Assembly (NCBI RefSeq): GCF_023149135.1 | Contig: NZ_JAIWJX010000002.1 | Span: forward strand, 2,914,001 to 2,978,000 | Length of the DNA: 64,000 nucleotides | Direction: 5' to 3' | Source of the DNA: Fictibacillus marinisediminis | GTDB lineage: Bacteria; Bacillota; Bacilli; Bacillales; Fictibacillaceae | Part shown: positions 41,416 through 50,215 of the stretch, piece after piece | Layout of the letters: each line of letters opens with the position of its first letter | Position numbering within the stretch: position 1 is the stretch's first letter | Notes under the pieces: generated by a model | Database searches by the model: none | Seen by the model: the letters and a program-made list of their open reading frames with translations, nothing else | Told to the model about the DNA's origin: nothing | Made by a program: the position numbers and the translations under genes

Positions 41416-44400
41416 TTACTTCCCTTTTAAAACCACGTTTTCAGCCCCAATAAGCTCTTTAATTTTCGAGAGAAGCTCTGTGGTGGGGGCAATCAATTGG
41501 GATAGCTTTACGCTTTTGCGGTCCTGTTCATAATACAGAATGACTTCCGCATTTCCATGGCTGGAACGCAGAAGATCCTTAAGATGATTCAAGCGGGTGG
41601 AAGACGGATTCTCTTGTATTTTTAAATACAGCACTTGCTGCTGTTCTTGAACTTCTTCCCGTTCATTGAGGGAGGAAAGCAGACCCGCTTTATTAAGCAG
41701 TACCTGCCATGCTCCTTCCTTCTCCTCAAGAGTACCTTCAACTAGCAGAAATTCACCTTTCTGCAAAAGGTCGTGATAGGCTTTGTAAACCTTAGGAAAG
41801 GCGACAAATTCTATTTCTCCAGACTCATCGCTTCCCGATAAGAAAGCCATCAGTTCGCCTTTTTTCGTCTTAATGGTTCTTGCTTTCGTCACCATGATGC
41901 CTAAACGCACTGCGGATTTGGCATTTTGACTTAGTGCCTGCCCGATCGAAACGGCACTGAATCTGCCAAGGACAGGCTTATATTTTTTCAGAGGATGGCC
42001 GGATAGATAAAACCCGAGCGCCTCTTGTTCAAACTTCAAGCGTTCTGTCTCTTGAAAAGGAGGAACTTCCACATATTCCGGCTTTCTGATGCTGTCCTGT
42101 TCTTCAAAAAGCTGAAATTGATTTTCTTCACGATAAGCCTGCACTTTATCGCCATACTCTATCGCCCGGTCCAAAGAGGCGAGAAGACAAGCTCTATCCT
42201 GTCCAAAATCGTCAAGCGCTCCCGCGAAGATCAACGATTCGAGCGTGCGCTTGTTTACAGCCTTGGCAGGAGAAAAGGCACAAACATCGAACAAATCGTA
42301 AAACGGATGCTGTTCCCTTGCGGCAATAACATGTTTAATTGCTTGATAACCGGCGTTTTTTATGCACAACAGACCAAATCTAACACAATCTCCTTCAACA
42401 GTAAAATGGAGAAAACTGCTAATAATCGAAGGAGGCTTTACCGTGATGCTTTTCTCTGCACATTCTTTAATGTATTGTTCAATTTTTTCAGGATTGCCGG
42501 TGACGCTTGATAATAGAGCGGCCATAAAGTAGAGCGGGTAATTGGCTTTTAGATAAGCAAGCTGGTAGGCGATGACACTGTATGCTGCAGCGTGGCTTCT
42601 ATTAAACCCGTAATCCGCAAATCGGACGATTAAGTCATAGAGGCCATTCGCGGTATGCTCATCATGTCCTTTTGTTAGACAGCCCCGCACAAAGTGCTCC
42701 CGTTCCCGATCGAGTACATCCCGCTTTTTTTTACTTACCGCTCGCCTCAGAAGGTCAGCTTCACCAAGGGAGAAACCTGCCATTTCCGAAGCAATTTTCA
42801 TGATCTGTTCTTGATAAACGATAACCCCGTAAGTGGGTTTCAGGATCGGTTCAAGGTCGGGATGGCGGTACTCCACACTGCGCTGCTTATGTTTTCCGGC
42901 AATATAATCCGGGATGTTCTGCATCGGACCCGGCCTGTAAAGCGCATTTACTGCCACGATGTCTTCAAATTCTGTCGGCTTTAATTGCTGAAGCACCCTT
43001 CTCATTCCGTCTGATTCCAGCTGGAAAATGCCAGTCGTATCTCCTTTGCTCAGCATTTCAAATGTAGAGGAATCATTAAAAGGTATTTCACTAAGATTGA
43101 TCTTTCTTCCTGTTCCTTTCTGTACCAGCGAGCATATTTCTTCCAGCAAGGTAAGATTTCTCAGTCCAAGAAAATCCATCTTCAGCAGTCCGATCTCTTC
43201 AAGCCATTCCATGCTGAATTGAGTCAGAGGAATCCCTTCATTTCCAGCCTGCAAAGGAGTGTATTCGGTTAACGGGCGGCCGCTGATAATAACGCCCGCC
43301 GCATGGGTGGAAGCATGACGGGGCAGCCCTTCGAGCGTGCCTGCAACTTCAAGGAGTTTTTGGACATGCGGTGATTCTTTTAACAGCTTCTGCAGTCCGA
43401 ATGATTCCTCTGCTGCCCTTGACAGGGTCATCCCTGGACGAGAAGGAATCTGCCTGGATACCGAATCCACCAAGTTTCCCGGCAAATTAAGCACTCTTGC
43501 TGTATCACGGATCGCTGCTTTTGCCGCGAGTGTCCCAAACGTAATAATCTGTGCTACACGCTCATTCCCATACTTTTCTTTTACATATTGAAGCACTTCA
43601 TCTCTTCTGATGTCCGGAAAATCAATATCGATATCGGGCATCGTGACCCTTTCAGGATTTAAAAACCGTTCAAACAGGAGATCATGCTTAATCGGGTCAA
43701 CGTCCGTAATACGCAGTACATAAGCTACGAGCGACCCTGCTGCTGATCCCCGCCCCGGTCCGGTTATCATTCCTGATTCATGGGCAAATTTCATAAAATC
43801 CCAGACGATTAAAAAGTAATCATCGAACTTCATCTTATGGATAATGTCCAGTTCATAATTGAGCCGTTGAAGTACCTTTTTATTTGTCTCACCGTATCGT
43901 ACTGCTGCCCCCTGCAGACAAAGTTCTCTCAAATATACTGAAGAATCAGTGCCTTCAGGAAGAGGAAACTCGGGAATCAGCTGCTGGCCGAACGACAATT
44001 CCACATTACAGTCGGCAGCAATCTTCGCGGTTGCGTCGATGGCACCAGCCAGATGATTAAACCGCCGTTCCATTTCCTCAGAAGAGATCAAATAGAACTC
44101 CTCCGTCGGCAGAACTTCCCGCTCTGGTTCATTGAGCTTTTGCCCGTTCTTGATGCAGAGCAGGACTTCGTGTGATTCGGCTTCTTCTGGATGGATGTAG
44201 AATGTTTCATGAGTGGCTGCGAGAAGAATATTTTCTTCTTTCGATAAATGTTCAATCTCAAAATTTATATTTTTTTCTTTTCCTGTTCCATGGTCCTCTA
44301 CCCCTAGATAAAAATGAGGGCCAAACCAATTCCGGTATAGCCGGCAAGCCTCTTTCGCCCTTTCTTCTTCTCCCCTTGCGATAAACTGCTGAATTTCCCC

Positions 44401-44808
44401 TTCTGCTCCGGAAGAAATGGCCAGAAGCCCGCCATTATGGCCCTTCAGCACGTCTTTTTGCAATGAGGGCACCGCAGACGTTTCTTGCATGAGTTTCGTG
44501 CTGATCTTCAATAAGTTCTGATATCCTTCATTATTTCTGGCATAAAGCAGGAGCTTGCCGATCTCCGGTTTTTGCCGTTTGTCAAACACTGGGCTGAGCA
44601 GGAGATTTACCTCAAGCCCAATGATCGGTTTGATGCCCTGCTTCATACATTCTCTATAAAAAGGGATAACCCCGTACATGTTCAGCTTATCCGTTATGGC
44701 AAGAGCACGGAATCCAAGTTCCTTTGCCCGATGAATAAGCGGCTTCAGCCGGCAGGAACTTTCAAGCAAACTGTATTCTGTATGTATATGCAACGGAACA
44801 AATGTCAT
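41416..44808 (-). CDS. dnaE: DNA polymerase III alpha subunit DnaE
   Basis: 1130 residues, a class C polymerase of the DnaE type (DnaE3-like lagging-strand or primer-extension polymerase of Bacilli). The N-terminal PHP domain (FVPLHIHTEYSLLES), the palm with catalytic aspartates in TMPDIDIDFPDIRRDEV and GRGSAAGSLVAYVLRI, the NRSHAAAYSVIAYQLAYLKA region, an HhH area and a C-terminal OB domain (AVRLGIMVTKARTIKTKKGE) are in order. The ATG at 44808 follows AGGAAGTGG; a longer frame starts inside the same site. It is divergent from ytrH. Confidence 0.95.
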   Translation of the reverse strand: MTFVPLHIHTEYSLLESSCRLKPLIHRAKELGFRALAITDKLNMYGVIPFYRECMKQGIKPIIGLEVNLLLSPVFDKRQKPEIGKLLLYARNNEGYQNLLKISTKLMQETSAVPSLQKDVLKGHNGGLLAISSGAEGEIQQFIARGEEERAKEACRLYRNWFGPHFYLGVEDHGTGKEKNINFEIEHLSKEENILLAATHETFYIHPEEAESHEVLLCIKNGQKLNEPEREVLPTEEFYLISSEEMERRFNHLAGAIDATAKIAADCNVELSFGQQLIPEFPLPEGTDSSVYLRELCLQGAAVRYGETNKKVLQRLNYELDIIHKMKFDDYFLIVWDFMKFAHESGMITGPGRGSAAGSLVAYVLRITDVDPIKHDLLFERFLNPERVTMPDIDIDFPDIRRDEVLQYVKEKYGNERVAQIITFGTLAAKAAIRDTARVLNLPGNLVDSVSRQIPSRPGMTLSRAAEESFGLQKLLKESPHVQKLLEVAGTLEGLPRHASTHAAGVIISGRPLTEYTPLQAGNEGIPLTQFSMEWLEEIGLLKMDFLGLRNLTLLEEICSLVQKGTGRKINLSEIPFNDSSTFEMLSKGDTTGIFQLESDGMRRVLQQLKPTEFEDIVAVNALYRPGPMQNIPDYIAGKHKQRSVEYRHPDLEPILKPTYGVIVYQEQIMKIASEMAGFSLGEADLLRRAVSKKKRDVLDREREHFVRGCLTKGHDEHTANGLYDLIVRFADYGFNRSHAAAYSVIAYQLAYLKANYPLYFMAALLSSVTGNPEKIEQYIKECAEKSITVKPPSIISSFLHFTVEGDCVRFGLLCIKNAGYQAIKHVIAAREQHPFYDLFDVCAFSPAKAVNKRTLESLIFAGALDDFGQDRACLLASLDRAIEYGDKVQAYREENQFQLFEEQDSIRKPEYVEVPPFQETERLKFEQEALGFYLSGHPLKKYKPVLGRFSAVSIGQALSQNAKSAVRLGIMVTKARTIKTKKGELMAFLSGSDESGEIEFVAFPKVYKAYHDLLQKGEFLLVEGTLEEKEGAWQVLLNKAGLLSSLNEREEVQEQQQVLYLKIQENPSSTRLNHLKDLLRSSHGNAEVILYYEQDRKSVKLSQLIAPTTELLSKIKELIGAENVVLKGK

Positions 44809-44874
44809 TGCACCACTTCCTAACATCTCATTTACTTCTTATTATAATACATCATCCCAACGTATAGAAAACAA

Positions 44875-44904
44875 GCATATTCCCTTCAGAGTGTCCATAA
44901 AAAT
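44875..44904 (+). promoter_or_regulatory. SigE-like promoter of ytrHI
   Basis: GCATATT (44875-44881), a 14-nt spacer and CATAAAAAT (44896-44904) match the mother-cell SigE pattern (KCATATT / CATACAMT). It lies 22 nt upstream of the ytrH ATG; B. subtilis ytrHI is SigE controlled. Confidence 0.65.
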
Positions 44905-44926
44905 AATACAAAAGGGAGGATGGCGT

Positions 44927-45256
44927 ATGAGGGATTTTCTGTCCACTATCATTATTACTTTTTTTATTGCATTCGGCGTCATTCTTGGAGGAGCCATCAT
45001 CGGCGGCCTTGCTTCTTTTCTTGTTGGAAAAGCCCCCTTGATGGAAACAGTCGACCTGGCCAAAAAGCTGAAGATCTGGGCAATTGTTGCTGCAATGGGC
45101 GGTACGTTTGATACTATAACAAACTTTGAGCGCAGTTTTTTAAACGGTGCTACCTATGAAATTGTGAAACAGCTGGTCATCATTTTCATCGCGATGGCAG
45201 GTGCCAACACAGCGATGCTGCTGCTGCAATGGCTGACTCAGGAGAATTTGAACTAA
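44927..45256 (+). CDS. ytrH: Sporulation membrane protein YtrH
   Basis: 109 residues with two or three hydrophobic segments. The signatures AFGVILGGAIIGGLASFLVG, LAKKLKIWAIVAAMGGTFDT and LLLQWLTQE match YtrH, a mother-cell membrane protein needed for full sporulation in B. subtilis. The ATG at 44927 is chosen for GGGAGGA 7 nt upstream. ytrI starts two bases after its stop codon. A SigE-like promoter lies just upstream. Confidence 0.9.
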   Translation: MRDFLSTIIITFFIAFGVILGGAIIGGLASFLVGKAPLMETVDLAKKLKIWAIVAAMGGTFDTITNFERSFLNGATYEIVKQLVIIFIAMAGANTAMLLLQWLTQENLN

Positions 45257-45257
45257 G

Positions 45258-45761
45258 ATGAGAATTCCTCCTTATTTCAATCGAAAAGGCTATCAGCGTT
45301 TCTTTTCAGGAATGATGCTTGGATTCATTATCGGATGGCTCTTCTTCTTAATGCAGTACGGTATGACTGTCGAACATTACGTCAGCACGATAAAGGAACA
45401 ATCCCATCATATCGCTGATCTTAAAGAGCAGATTGCCCAGTGGAAGAGCACCTATGAAAAAAGCAACGAAGACAATGAAAAAATGCTGCGCGTACAAAAA
45501 ATAAAAGTATTCGTCACCAACAATCAAACACTTAAACTTTCACAATTAACGATTTACGAGATCTCTGAATCTGTGCAGGATCAGCTTGAAAACCTGCTTG
45601 GAGAAGATATTGAATCCATTTATAAAACGCGGATGCTTCTCTATAAGGCGATTGAAAACAAGAACTATGAAGTTGATGGCGAAAAATACAAAGTTGTCGT
45701 CGATCAGTTATTTTTATACACAACCGTGGAAGTTCATGTGAAAATCATACCCGAAGGATGA
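45258..45761 (+). CDS. ytrI: Sporulation membrane protein YtrI
   Basis: 167 residues. One N-terminal membrane anchor (GMMLGFIIGWLFFLMQYGM, about residues 18-36) is followed by a coiled coil (ISTIKEQ-like heptads through about residue 75) and an extracytoplasmic alpha/beta domain. It matches YtrI, the partner of YtrH. The genes are nearly contiguous, indicating translational coupling. Its exact function in spore formation is not known. A hairpin at 45809-45843 follows. Confidence 0.88.
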   Translation: MRIPPYFNRKGYQRFFSGMMLGFIIGWLFFLMQYGMTVEHYVSTIKEQSHHIADLKEQIAQWKSTYEKSNEDNEKMLRVQKIKVFVTNNQTLKLSQLTIYEISESVQDQLENLLGEDIESIYKTRMLLYKAIENKNYEVDGEKYKVVVDQLFLYTTVEVHVKIIPEG

Positions 45762-45808
45762 ACCGGCCTGTCCTGAAAATAATCAAGTTTACTGTTTTGT
45801 GACAATTC

Positions 45809-45843
45809 AAACAATCTGATAGCATTTTTATGCAGGATTGTTT
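45809..45843 (+). terminator. Hairpin after ytrI
   Basis: AAACAATC/GATTGTTT outer stem with an inner GCAT-TTTT-ATGC hairpin. T residues after it are few, so termination may be partial; it lies 40 nt ahead of the next small gene. Confidence 0.45.
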
Positions 45844-45884
45844 AAAATATAAGAAAAGAAAGCAAGACAGAGGGGGTATTTTGC

Positions 45885-46067
45885 TTGATTATTAATCGTA
45901 AAGAAATCGCGCGTGAGCAGGTCAAAAAAATACAGAACGGTTTTTCTGCCTTTGCCGAAACAAAAGAAGTAGCCGAACTCATAAAAAAAGAACTGATGAA
46001 GCTGAATATTCCCGTTCATGAAGATGTGACGGATATCGGTTCATGGTTCATCCCGGAAAAATCCTAA
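45885..46067 (+). CDS. Small hypothetical protein (60 residues)
   Basis: I do not recognise this protein. It is 60 residues, charged and soluble, with a helical start (REIAREQVKKIQNGFSAFAE-like) and an ending that includes LNIPVHEDVTDIGSWFIPEK. The TTG start has AGAGGGGG 8 nt upstream, and a good terminator follows, so it is a credible single gene. It stands between ytrI and nrnA, on the opposite strand to nrnA. Confidence 0.65.
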   Translation: MIINRKEIAREQVKKIQNGFSAFAETKEVAELIKKELMKLNIPVHEDVTDIGSWFIPEKS

Positions 46068-46072
46068 AACAA

Positions 46073-46099
46073 GAAGACCCTCGCTTGAAGGGTCTTTTT
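46073..46099 (+). terminator. Terminator after the 60-residue gene
   Basis: AGACCCT/AGGGTCT stem with a 7-nt loop, followed by TTTTG on the plus strand. Confidence 0.8.
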
Positions 46100-46107
46100 G
46101 TTTGCTT

Positions 46108-47058
46108 TCAGTTTGCAGATTGATAATCTTTGCATAGCTTTACCAGGTCTTGGACCAGCCGTTTTGATTCTTCCTCACTGTAGATGGTAGCACCTGATGC
46201 CCTCGGATGCCCTCCCCCGTTATAACGCATCGCAAGCATATTGATCACTGGCCCCTTAGAGCGAAGCCGTACTCTGATCTGTCCGGGCTCGTCAACGAAA
46301 AACACCCACGCCAGCATTCCTTCCACATTGGCAAACGCGTTGACAAGCAAAGAAGCTTCACTGACCGTAACGCCATACTCTTTTAAAATCTCCGCCGGCA
46401 GATGAATATACCCCGCACATCCATCAATAATTTTAAAGTGCTGCAGAACATATCCATTCAGCCTTGCCGTATTCTCATGAACTTTATAAAGATTATCAAA
46501 TATCTCCTGAGGATTGATCCCCTTCTTTACGAGTTCTCCTGCTGCATAATAGGTTTTCACCGTCGTATTGCTGTATAAAAATCGGCCGGTATCACTTACA
46601 ATTCCCGCGTACAGCAGGCGTGCAGCATCCTTGGTTAAAACCAGTCCTTTTTCCTTCCCATGTTCGTACCATTCATAAATCATCTCGCTCACGGAACTGG
46701 CCCCCGTATCGACCCATATCTCATCGCCGTATGGATCTTCATTAGGATGGTGATCGATCTTAATCAGTTTCTCTCCCAGTTTAAACCGTTCATCACTGAT
46801 TCGTGGTGAATTTGCTGTATCACAGACAATGACCAGCGCACCCTTATAGGTCTCATCTGTAATCTCATCCATTTTTACAAGAAAGGTTAGTGAAGGATCT
46901 TCCTCACCAGTCAGATAAACTTCTTTTTTCGGAAAGCTTGCCTTGATGATCTCGGCAAGTCCTCCCTGTGAACCAAGTGCATCCGGATCTGGCCGTATAT
47001 GCCGGTGTATAATGATTTTATCGTAAGCTTTAATCATTTCCAGTATCTTGTCTTTCAT
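46108..47058 (-). CDS. nrnA: Oligoribonuclease (nanoRNase) NrnA
   Basis: 316 residues, a DHH/DHHA1 phosphoesterase. It degrades very short RNAs and hydrolyses 3',5'-bisphosphate nucleosides (pAp) from sulphur metabolism. Motifs HRHIRPDPDALGSQGG, VCDTANSPR, IDHHPNEDPYGD and the DHHA1 signature YNGGGHPRASGA are intact. The ATG at 47058 follows GGGAGAG and gives the B. subtilis length; the longer frame adds basic residues from the upstream gap. It is divergent from ytpI. Confidence 0.94.
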   Translation of the reverse strand: MKDKILEMIKAYDKIIIHRHIRPDPDALGSQGGLAEIIKASFPKKEVYLTGEEDPSLTFLVKMDEITDETYKGALVIVCDTANSPRISDERFKLGEKLIKIDHHPNEDPYGDEIWVDTGASSVSEMIYEWYEHGKEKGLVLTKDAARLLYAGIVSDTGRFLYSNTTVKTYYAAGELVKKGINPQEIFDNLYKVHENTARLNGYVLQHFKIIDGCAGYIHLPAEILKEYGVTVSEASLLVNAFANVEGMLAWVFFVDEPGQIRVRLRSKGPVINMLAMRYNGGGHPRASGATIYSEEESKRLVQDLVKLCKDYQSAN

Positions 47059-47154
47059 CGAATATCTCTCCCTTTTCTTTCCTAAGCTTCTGGCAATTCT
47101 TTTCTTCAACGATTACAATGGAATAGGATTACTTACATGGAGGTCAGAAGATAT

Positions 47155-47463
47155 ATGCCGTTATTTGTAATTTTAATTGTGGTTTCTCTTTCATTTTACA
47201 TCTTTTATAAAGTAAAAGAAGTCCGATCTAAAGCTTCCTATGAAAAAAGCTGGATTGGTTCCAAAGCAAAAGTGGCACTGGGCGTATTCTTACTTTCATT
47301 CGGACTGAATGAATTCACAATGGTGGATGACAAGATCCAGCTTTGGATCGCTATCGTTTTTTCAGTGTACGGCTTGTTTATGATGGTTGCCGGTTATAAA
47401 ATGTACAAGCATTTTCTTCCCCTGGCCATTGAAGAAGCTGAGAATTCCCGTTCGGTTCAATGA
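47155..47463 (+). CDS. ytpI: YtpI family membrane protein
   Basis: 102 residues with three hydrophobic segments: LFVILIVVSLSFYIFYKVK, ALGVFLLSFGLNEF and LWIAIVFSVYGLFMMVAGY. It matches YtpI of Bacillus, of unknown function. GGAGG lies 10 nt before the ATG at 47155; an upstream in-frame ATG (47137) overlaps that site. It is followed by a terminator and then an inserted repeat element. Confidence 0.85.
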   Translation: MPLFVILIVVSLSFYIFYKVKEVRSKASYEKSWIGSKAKVALGVFLLSFGLNEFTMVDDKIQLWIAIVFSVYGLFMMVAGYKMYKHFLPLAIEEAENSRSVQ

Positions 47464-47465
47464 AT

Positions 47466-47515
47466 AAAAAAAAAGGGTGACTCAAGTGATATACAAGCTT
47501 GAGCCATCCTTTTTT
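47466..47515 (+). terminator. ytpI terminator
   Basis: AAAGGGTG-ACTCAAG pairs with CTTGAG-CCATCCTTT, followed by T residues on the plus strand, immediately after the ytpI stop. Confidence 0.8.
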
Positions 47516-47520
47516 ATTTA

Positions 47521-47814
47521 GGCTGTTTTCGTAATCTTTGTTGCACTTAGGAGTGGTTGATCGTTTCAGGATGCTCGCTTTCCGTGGGGGTGTGCGGTGA
47601 GCCTTACCGGCGCAAGCGCCTACTTTCTCGCCTACTTGAGTCTCACCTGTCCCGCTAGTCCCACAGGACAAGGAAGGCTTCGGCAGCGTTATATCGCACG
47701 AAGAAAATGTGAAATTCATTTTCGAGGAGTCTCGCACCTTCCACTCCAATCAACTTGTCAATGAAGCCTATTTATAAAAAGGTTCCCAAAGCAACAATCT
47801 TTTAGAAAAGAGCC
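47521..47814. mobile_element. 294-bp MITE-like element with terminal inverted repeats and 8-bp duplication
   Basis: The left end starts GGCTGTTTTCGTAA and continues to TTTGTTGC; the right end read inward starts GGCTCTTTTCTAAA and continues to GATTGTTGC, so about 24 bp form an imperfect inverted repeat. TTTATTTA flanks both sides (47513-47520 and 47815-47822). Inside, on the minus strand, TTGATTGGAGTGGAAGG, GCGAGACTCC, TAGCGGGACAGGTGAGAC and GGAAAGCGAGCATCC belong to a repeat seen in many Bacillaceae genomes. No transposase is encoded. It abuts the ytoI stop codon. Confidence 0.72.
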
Positions 47815-47819
47815 TTTAT

Positions 47820-49136
47820 TTATGACCGGTGACCGATCAATTGTGCCAGGAGCAGCGCCTTGCCAACGACCGCTCCATCATGATAGAGCTCAACATCCAC
47901 TTTTCCAAACTTTCTGCTGACCTCAAGTACCCGCGGAACAATCTCAATTGTACTTTCCATCTGCACAGGTTTGATAAAATAAAACGTTAGATTCTCGACG
48001 ACAATGTCACCTTTTTTTATCTTTCTCAGTGCCCGGCTTGCCCCTTCAATAACCAGCGTTGTCATAACGCCGTAGGATACCGTTCCCAGGTAATTCGTCA
48101 TCTGGGGAGTCACTTCGAATTTATACCTTGGGCCTTGTCCATCTTTAACCTCTGAGATGGAAGCGGTGATCAGATCGTCAAACGTTTCACCGACCTGAGG
48201 CTGCTTTTGAATCATCTGCAAAGATTTCAGGACATCTTGCCTTGTCAAAATCCCAAGCAGTTTTTGGCTGTTATTAACTACAGGTAAAAGCTCGATCCCT
48301 TCCCAGATCATAATGTGAGCGCAGGAAGCCACCGAAGTCTTATGGTTCACTGTGATCGGCGAACGGGTCATGACCTTATCAACGGGAGTATACCTGTCCA
48401 CTCCAATGATATCCTTTGACGTAACAATGCCGACTACCTTCATCTGACTGTCAATGACCGGGTACCGGCTATGCTTGGTTTCATGATTCAGCTCATACCA
48501 CTTTTCTATGTCATCTGCGGTGGTCAGCAAATGGGTGTCCTCAGCCGGTATCAAAATATCGGAAGCCAAAACGATTTCCTTTTTGATCAATTGGTCATAG
48601 ATGGCTCTGTTAATCATGGTTGCTACTGTAAATGAATCATAGCTCGTTGAAATGACTGGAAGCTTAAGTGAATCAGCAAGCCTTTTCACCTCTTCTGTCG
48701 TATCAAATCCACCCGTGATCAGTACCGCTGCACCGGCGTTTAATGCCAGCTCATGGACTTTCTCCCGGTTCCCGACAATCAGAAGGCTGCCCGGGTCGAC
48801 ATATCTCATCATGGCATCGAGCTTCATCGCACCGATCACAAATTTGTTCAGTGTTTTATGTAATCCTTCCCTGCCGCCAAGCACTTGGCCGTCCACAATA
48901 TTAACAACCTCGGCAAAGGTCAGTTTTTCAATGTTCTCTTTTAACTTCCGTTCAATCCGTATCGTCCCCACTCGTTCAATCGTGCTGACGACTCCCTGGT
49001 TCTCAGCTTCCTTGATTGCCCGGTAAGCTGTACCTTCACTGACAGATAAGGCTTTCGCTATCTGCCGGACCGAGATTTTGGAACCGATCTCTAGAGACTC
49101 AATATATTCAATAATTTGCTCATGTTTGGTAGCCAC
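47820..49136 (-). CDS. ytoI: DRTGG/CBS-domain regulator YtoI
   Basis: 438 residues. In order: an N-terminal winged helix of GntR-like type (ISVRQIAKALSVSEGTAYRAIKEAE), a DRTGG domain (about 75-180, ITGGFDTTEEVKRLADSLKLP), a CBS pair (about 190-300, SRYPVIDSQMKVVGIVTSKD and IELLPVVNNSQKLLGILTRQD) and a C-terminal hotdog domain. The CBS pair probably binds an adenine nucleotide and the helix DNA, so a nucleotide-sensing regulator is inferred; targets are unknown. Its stop codon TAA lies within the flanking duplication of the inserted element, which therefore lies directly downstream. Confidence 0.88.
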   Translation of the reverse strand: MATKHEQIIEYIESLEIGSKISVRQIAKALSVSEGTAYRAIKEAENQGVVSTIERVGTIRIERKLKENIEKLTFAEVVNIVDGQVLGGREGLHKTLNKFVIGAMKLDAMMRYVDPGSLLIVGNREKVHELALNAGAAVLITGGFDTTEEVKRLADSLKLPVISTSYDSFTVATMINRAIYDQLIKKEIVLASDILIPAEDTHLLTTADDIEKWYELNHETKHSRYPVIDSQMKVVGIVTSKDIIGVDRYTPVDKVMTRSPITVNHKTSVASCAHIMIWEGIELLPVVNNSQKLLGILTRQDVLKSLQMIQKQPQVGETFDDLITASISEVKDGQGPRYKFEVTPQMTNYLGTVSYGVMTTLVIEGASRALRKIKKGDIVVENLTFYFIKPVQMESTIEIVPRVLEVSRKFGKVDVELYHDGAVVGKALLLAQLIGHRS

Positions 49137-49221
49137 GTTTTTCCACCGTTCCTTTGGCTTCTGTTTTATCTGTTCTACTAAGATTGATTAATACAGATTA
49201 TACAGACAATAAAACAGAAAC

Positions 49222-49476
49222 TCAATGATTCTTAAGGCAGGTTTCCCTAGAATCCTCATTATATTCACTCTTTCGCTGTTTTGGATCTTCCGATAATTCC
49301 CCCAGTGCCATCCAAAAACCTTTCGTCTGTGCTATAAAAGCAATGCAGGCAAATGTGAGCCAAATGACAGAAAATACAAAAGAAGGACTGCCGGACTTTG
49401 AAAAATGCAGGTGGGGTATTCCATATACAAGAAGAGCCAACAGACATAAAGCTTTTAACGTACGGTTACTGGCCAT
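49222..49476 (-). CDS. Small membrane protein, function unknown
   Basis: 84 residues with two hydrophobic segments (LKALCLLALLVYGIPHL and FVFSVIWLTFACIAFIAQ) and a charged C-terminal tail ending DSRETCLKNH. I do not recognise a family. A perfect GGAGG precedes the ATG by 9 nt, and that site is inside the 3' arm of a hairpin (49485-49521) after ytkL. Its position between ytoI and ytkL gives no clear functional hint. Confidence 0.68.
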   Translation of the reverse strand: MASNRTLKALCLLALLVYGIPHLHFSKSGSPSFVFSVIWLTFACIAFIAQTKGFWMALGELSEDPKQRKSEYNEDSRETCLKNH

Positions 49477-49484
49477 AATAAAAA

Positions 49485-49521
49485 CCTCCTTATCCCATGC
49501 TTATGCATCATAACAAGGAGG
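49485..49521 (-). terminator. ytkL terminator whose 3' arm contains the next ribosome binding site
   Basis: On the minus strand CCTCCTTGTTAT pairs with ATAAGGAGG and is followed by TTTTTATT. The GGAGG in the 3' arm is also the only ribosome binding site for the small membrane protein gene at 49222-49476, so folding would both end ytkL and hide that site. Confidence 0.65.
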
Positions 49522-49537
49522 CAGACTAAACATACAG

Positions 49538-50215
49538 CTATCTTTCGATGGATTCACCCGGTTTCAGAACTTTACCTTCCACTTTTAAAGAAGATACAAA
49601 CTGATCCGCATCCTGCTCGATGAGTGGGAACGTATTATAATGGATAGGCACCGTAAGCTTGGCGTTCACCCATTCAGCAGCCGTGGCAGCGTCTTCCGGC
49701 CCCATCGTAAAATTGTCACCGATCGGCAAAAACGCCACATCAACATTATTTCTCTCACCAATCAGCTTCATATCCGAAAATAAAGCTGTGTCACCTGCAT
49801 GATAGATGGTCTTTCCTTCAGCAGAAAACAGAACACCTGCAGGCATCCCGGTGTATACGACCGTGCCGTCTTCTTCCGTAAAGCTGGAGCCGTGGAAAGC
49901 CTGGGTCCATTTCACGTGGCCCCACTCAAATTGATGGCCGCCTCCGATGTGCATCGGATGGACGTTCAGCCCCTTGGTTCCAAAATATTCAGCCAGTTCA
50001 AATGGGGCAACAATTAGACTGTTATTCTTTCTTGCGATTTCTTCCGCATCGCCTGCATGGTCATTGTGGCCATGTGTCAGCAGGATGACATCCGGCTTTA
50101 CATCCTCAATATCCACCACAGCAGTATCATTGCCTTTAATAAAAGGATCAATCCAGATGGAATGTTTTTCGGTCTGGATCTCTACCGCAGATTGTCCGTG
50201 AAAAGTCAGCTTCAT
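49538..50215 (-). CDS. ytkL: Metallo-beta-lactamase-fold hydrolase YtkL (UPF0173)
   Basis: 225 residues. The two-metal site is visible as [10 protein letters not shown] (HxHxDH), the HSSF-type histidine in QAFHGSSF, the Asp in [10 protein letters not shown] and the last His in [13 protein letters not shown]0173 proteins are predicted hydrolases with no established substrate. The start at 50215 is used because AAAGGAG lies 8-9 nt upstream, while the frame's earlier ATG overlaps it. It is divergent from the peptidase gene and followed by the unusual terminator. Confidence 0.87.
   Translation of the reverse strand: MKLTFHGQSAVEIQTEKHSIWIDPFIKGNDTAVVDIEDVKPDVILLTHGHNDHAGDAEEIARKNNSLIVAPFELAEYFGTKGLNVHPMHIGGGHQFEWGHVKWTQAFHGSSFTEEDGTVVYTGMPAGVLFSAEGKTIYHAGDTALFSDMKLIGERNNVDVAFLPIGDNFTMGPEDAATAAEWVNAKLTVPIHYNTFPLIEQDADQFVSSLKVEGKVLKPGESIER

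Noticed and set aside
47378..47749. A 123-codon minus-strand open frame covering the ytpI end and the inserted element
   Set aside because: It overlaps ytpI, has no ribosome binding site, and its sequence is produced by the intergenic repeat; many copies of this repeat give such frames.
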